From assembly GCF_019746015.1 (NCBI RefSeq), contig NZ_JAIESM010000008.1, positions 1-64,000 of the forward strand: 64,000 nucleotides of DNA. The letters are read 5' to 3'. The translations under genes and the position numbers were made by a program. A model generated the notes under the pieces. That model did not search any database. It worked only from the letters and a program-made list of their open reading frames with translations, and was not told the origin of the DNA. Source of the DNA: Sphingomonas sp. GTDB lineage: Bacteria; Pseudomonadota; Alphaproteobacteria; Sphingomonadales; Sphingomonadaceae. Shown here in pieces: positions 61,153 to 64,000 of the stretch. The stretch's first letter is position 1; the number at the start of each line of letters is the position of its first letter.

Positions 61153-61670
61153 GCGATGTCGCCGGCCAGGATGGCGCTGACCGCCTGCCCCGCCAGCCGC
61201 TCGCGCAAGGCGAGCAGCGCGTCGCGGGCATGGTCCAGCGCGCGCGGTTCCGGCGCGGTGCCGCCATAGAGATTGCGCACCAGCGCCTCGTCGAACGCGC
61301 CCGTCGCCAGGCCGTCGCGATAGGCGCCCAGCCGCCCGCCGAGCAGGCTGACCAGCTGGCCCATATGCTTGCCGACGCCGGTGTCGCCCACGCCTTCCTG
61401 GCGCAGCTGGCCTTCCATATCGTCGATGAAGCGCTCGGTCAGCCAGACGCTGGGGGCAATGCCGGCCTCTTCCGCCTCCAGCCGCAGCAGCACGATGCTG
61501 AGCACGGTTGAAATGATGTTGAACCGCCCGGTCACGCTGTCGGGCACGCCGCCGGCCAGATACCAGTGCGGCGCGCGGCCCAGCGCCACCACCCGGTCAT
61601 AGAGCGCGGCCGCCTGCCCGGGCGTGCGCGCGCCCATCACCTTGCCCAGTCCTGCCAGAAGCCGCCGCAT
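61149..61670 (-). CDS. Ubiquinol-cytochrome c chaperone family protein
   Basis: The 173-residue protein has the CBP3/UQCC-like pattern APHWYLAGGVPDSVTGRFNIISTVLSIVLLRLE and ERFIDDMEGQLRQEGVGDTGVGKHMGQLVSLLGGRLGAY. In mitochondria the homologue assembles cytochrome bc1. ATG 61670 is taken at the conserved start; the frame is open to 61850 but crosses the bamE start region. It is divergent from bamE. Confidence 0.9.
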   Translation of the reverse strand: MRRLLAGLGKVMGARTPGQAAALYDRVVALGRAPHWYLAGGVPDSVTGRFNIISTVLSIVLLRLEAEEAGIAPSVWLTERFIDDMEGQLRQEGVGDTGVGKHMGQLVSLLGGRLGAYRDGLATGAFDEALVRNLYGGTAPEPRALDHARDALLALRERLAGQAVSAILAGDIA

Positions 61671-61776
61671 CACCTGCCACCCTTGTTCCCGATCGCGATG
61701 GCGCATATTGAGCGGATGCCCCCGGCTTGCAATCCACCGCATCGGGCACGGGCGATCGGGGCAATGGAGATTGGGC

Positions 61777-62283
61777 ATGGTTTCAGGTGCGCCCCGACGG
61801 GCATTGGTGCTGGCGCTGGTGGCGGCGTCGCTGGCGGCGGGCGGCTGCACCCGGTTGCGCGGGCACCAGGGCTATATCGTCGATCCCGACCTGGCCAATT
61901 CGGTGCAGGCCGGTGTCGATACCCGCTCGTCGGTGTCGAAGGTGCTGGGCCAGCCCACCTTTGCCAGCGCCTTTGGCGATGCCGAATGGTATTATGTCTC
62001 TCGCGACACGCGCAACTATGCCTATGACCGGCCCAAGCCGGTGACGCAGACGGTGCTGCGCATCCGGTTCGACGACAAGGGCGTCGTCCGCTCGATCGAC
62101 CGCACCGGCATGGAGCAGGTGACGAAGGTGGCGATGTTCAGCAAGGTCACGCCGACACTGGGCCGCAAGCGCAGCTTCTTCCAGGATGTGTTCGGCAATA
62201 TCGGGGCGGTCGGCGCGCCGGTGGGTGGCCCCGGCGGCCAGGGCGGTCCGGGCGGCCCGGGCGGCGGCCGCACTCAGCCCTGA
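61777..62283 (+). CDS. bamE: BamE (SmpA/OmlA) outer-membrane assembly lipoprotein
   Basis: The 168-residue lipoprotein has a lipobox LAAGGC and the SmpA/OmlA fold with GYIVDPDLANSVQAGVDTRSSVSKVLGQPTFASAF and VTQTVLRIRFDDKGVVRSID. The C-terminal tail is Gly/Pro-rich low complexity. It helps BamA insert beta-barrels in the outer membrane. Start ATG 61777. Confidence 0.92.
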   Translation: MVSGAPRRALVLALVAASLAAGGCTRLRGHQGYIVDPDLANSVQAGVDTRSSVSKVLGQPTFASAFGDAEWYYVSRDTRNYAYDRPKPVTQTVLRIRFDDKGVVRSIDRTGMEQVTKVAMFSKVTPTLGRKRSFFQDVFGNIGAVGAPVGGPGGQGGPGGPGGGRTQP

Positions 62284-62403
62284 CGGCAGCCGTCACCAAG
62301 CTGACAATCGCCTGAAGGCGCCGTTCGCGCGCCGTTCAGCCGCGCGTGCGCATAACCGGGCTCAGGCGGCGCGGATGGGCCGGTCGCCGGATGGGAGTGT
62401 GTG

Positions 62404-62841
62404 ATGCGTAAGCTTGTCCTTCTCGCCCTGGCTGGCGCCGCCTTGATGACGCCGCTTGCCGCCGGGGCGCAGGATCGCGGCTGGGATGACCGCGGCTGGA
62501 ACGACCGTGGTTGGAATGATCGCGGCTGGGACGACCGCCGCTGGAACCGCGATTTCGACCGTGACTATGGCCGCTGGGAATGGCGTGACTGGCGCGCCGG
62601 CCACCGCGATGTCTTCTTCCGGGGCGATTGGCGCGCGCCCTTTGCCTATCAGGCGTTCCGCCCCGGCCTGCCGATCGCACCCGGTTTCTGGGGGCCGCGC
62701 TATTTCATCAACGATCCGTGGCGCTATCACCTGCCGCGCGTCGGCCGTGGCTTGCGCTGGGTGCGGCATTATGACGATGTGCTGCTGGTCGATGTGCGGC
62801 GCGGCTTCGTGGTCGACGTGTATCGCGGCTTCTTCTGGTAG
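62404..62841 (+). CDS. RcnB-family periplasmic protein
   Basis: The 145-residue protein has a signal peptide (MRKLVLLALAGAALMTPLAAGA), five tandem DRGW(D/N)-type pentapeptides at 62473-62547, and a C-terminal RcnB domain (FINDPWRYHLP, VRHYDDVLLVDVRRGFVVDV). RcnB proteins affect nickel/cobalt homeostasis in E. coli; here the role is unknown. ATG 62404 with GGGAG six bases upstream. Confidence 0.87.
   Translation: MRKLVLLALAGAALMTPLAAGAQDRGWDDRGWNDRGWNDRGWDDRRWNRDFDRDYGRWEWRDWRAGHRDVFFRGDWRAPFAYQAFRPGLPIAPGFWGPRYFINDPWRYHLPRVGRGLRWVRHYDDVLLVDVRRGFVVDVYRGFFW
62473..62547 (+). repeat. Tandem 15-bp coding repeat in the RcnB-like gene
   Basis: Five 15-nt units each encode D-R-(G/R)-W-(D/N). The DNA units are almost the same, with synonymous changes, suggesting slippage-based expansion. 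Confidence 0.85.
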
Positions 62842-62842
62842 G

Positions 62843-64000
62843 TCAGCGCACGCTGAACAGGCTCTGGTCGATCACCCGCCCGGCGGCATCGGTAAGCATT
62901 AGCTGGTGCCGGCCCGGGCGGGGAAAGACCAGCGGCGCGGCGTCCGCCGCGCCCAGCCTTTGCCCGTCCAGCCACAGCATATGCGTGGCCGCTGCGCCCG
63001 ACACGGCAATCGCCAGCCGCTGCTGGCGCGGCGGAATATCGGGGTCGAGCGCATAGACGCTGCCCGACAGCGGGTTGGTGATGCGCGGCCGGCGGGCCTC
63101 GGCCGGCGCGCTGCTGACCTGGCTCTGCCCGGTGCCGGCCAGGAAATAATCGCGCCGGGGCTGTTCGATGCCGGCTGAAAAGATCACGCGGCGCGCCTCG
63201 ATCCCGGCGGGTGGCGCGGGCCGGCGGCCGGGGACGCCGGCATGGAGCGCACGCATCACGTCGCGCCACACCGGCGCCGCGCCGCTGGTGCCGGAGACGG
63301 CGCGCATCGGATCGCCTTCCAGATTGCCGACCCACACGCCGACGGTGAAGCGCTCCGAAAAGCCGATGCACCAATTGTCGCGCATCGCCTTTGACGTGCC
63401 CGTCTTCACCGCCGCCCAGAAGGGCAGGCGCAGTGCCGAATCGAGGCCGAAGGTCGCCGCGCGCGCATTGGGGTCGGCCAGCATGTCGGCCACCAGCCAG
63501 GCCGCCGCCGGGCTCACCACCTGGCGCGGCGGCGGAGCGGGGTCGCCCTGTGTCAGCCTGAGCGGCGACCAGCGCCCGCCATTGGCCAGCGCGCGATAGG
63601 CAGCAACCTGTTCGAGCAGGGTGACTTCCGCCGAGCCCAGCGCCAGCGAAAAGCCGTAATAATCGCCATCTTCGGTAAGCCCGCGATAGCCGCTGTCCCA
63701 CAGCCGGTCGCGAAAATCATTCACCCCCACCAGCAGCAGGGTGCGCACCGCCGGCACGTTGAGCGAGCCGGCCAGCGCGGTGCGCACCGTTACCGGCCCC
63801 TTGAAATCGCGGTCGTAATTCTGCGGCACGTAAAGGCCGGAGGCGGTGTCGAGCTGGACCGGCGAATCATCGAGAATCGAGGCCGGTGTCAGATAGCCAT
63901 GCTCGATCGCCTGCGCGTAGAGAAAGGGTTTGAGCGTGGAGCCGGCCTGGCGATAGGCATTGGCCCCGTCCACCGCGCGCGCGGTGGAGCCGCCGCCGAC
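62843..64000 (-). CDS. pbpC: Penicillin-binding protein 1C, 5' part cut by window end
   Basis: The visible 386 residues hold the transpeptidase domain with the SxxK motif AGSTLKPF, SLN and KTGTSKAMRDNW, then the PBP1C C-terminal domain with NPLSGSVYALDPDIPPRQQRLAI. The GT51 part lies outside. It is the second class A PBP in the window. It is convergent with the rcnB-like gene, one base apart. Confidence 0.93.
   Translation of the reverse strand, partial: VGGGSTARAVDGANAYRQAGSTLKPFLYAQAIEHGYLTPASILDDSPVQLDTASGLYVPQNYDRDFKGPVTVRTALAGSLNVPAVRTLLLVGVNDFRDRLWDSGYRGLTEDGDYYGFSLALGSAEVTLLEQVAAYRALANGGRWSPLRLTQGDPAPPPRQVVSPAAAWLVADMLADPNARAATFGLDSALRLPFWAAVKTGTSKAMRDNWCIGFSERFTVGVWVGNLEGDPMRAVSGTSGAAPVWRDVMRALHAGVPGRRPAPPAGIEARRVIFSAGIEQPRRDYFLAGTGQSQVSSAPAEARRPRITNPLSGSVYALDPDIPPRQQRLAIAVSGAAATHMLWLDGQRLGAADAAPLVFPRPGRHQLMLTDAAGRVIDQSLFSVR

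Overview
The window is high-GC bacterial chromosome that fits Sphingomonadales (Alphaproteobacteria). Supporting features are the gene order hemJ-hemE-[non-coding]-PPPS-maf-aroE-coaE-dnaQ, alphaproteobacterial families (MmcB, DUF1491, DUF3576, DUF6489, COQ9, the ubiquinol-cytochrome c chaperone family), many ATGA/GTGA stop-start overlaps, and frequent GTG or TTG starts. No phage, transposase, CRISPR array or integrase was seen, and gene density is very high. This is core chromosome around the replication origin, with one accessory-looking glycan block.

Layout. 1-11.3 kb: tRNA-Gly, a thioredoxin/Lon-N/Trm112 operon, ubiH-like, ftsK, lolA, xth, ribA, a HAD phosphatase, yggS, a degenerate thiE-like gene and a secreted or outer-membrane hypothetical. 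11.4-15.9 kb: DUF3576 lipoprotein-leuS-lptE-holA operon. 16.1-21.7 kb (minus strand): mnmE, mnmG, rsmG, parA, parB, with three parS-type palindromes in and beside rsmG and mnmG. 21.8-25.9 kb: ogt, terC-like, rho, hemJ, hemE. 25.85-26.14 kb: a 293-bp gap with DnaA-box-like 9-mers, an AT-rich stretch and clustered GANTC sites, which I read as oriC. Genes left of it (to 16 kb) run almost all leftward and genes right of it (to 32.9 kb) run rightward, co-directional with replication forks leaving this point.

26.1-32.9 kb: PPPS, maf, aroE, coaE, dnaQ, hpf, ptsN, a thioesterase, DUF1491, a SleB-type hydrolase and mmcB. 32.9-39.2 kb: ankyrin protein, SCO1/SenC, YcgN, YgjP-like peptidase, PBP1A, msrB, M24 peptidase. 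39.5-48.0 kb: a tightly coupled six-gene block (SDR, TIM-barrel isomerase, membrane GT2-like protein, FAD oxidoreductase, large membrane protein, GT2/GT-C fusion) plus a possible 39-codon ORF. It looks like an uncharacterised surface-glycan pathway. 48-54.8 kb: tRNA-Leu, zinc-ribbon membrane protein, ftsEX, YdcF-like, plsC-like, hisC, metX-metW. 55-64 kb: ssb, feoAB with a Fur-like site, COQ9, EamA transporter, Old Yellow Enzyme, DUF177, cytochrome bc1 chaperone, bamE, rcnB-like, and PBP1C running off the end.

A non-coding theme recurs. Four copies of an ~84-nt near-perfect palindrome (1985, 8591, 15948, 60524) lie between convergent genes. Their stems show compensatory base changes, and one copy carries a nested hairpin insertion. 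Another convergent junction (54.8 kb) has a different two-hairpin repeat, and a possible relic lies at 32.9 kb.
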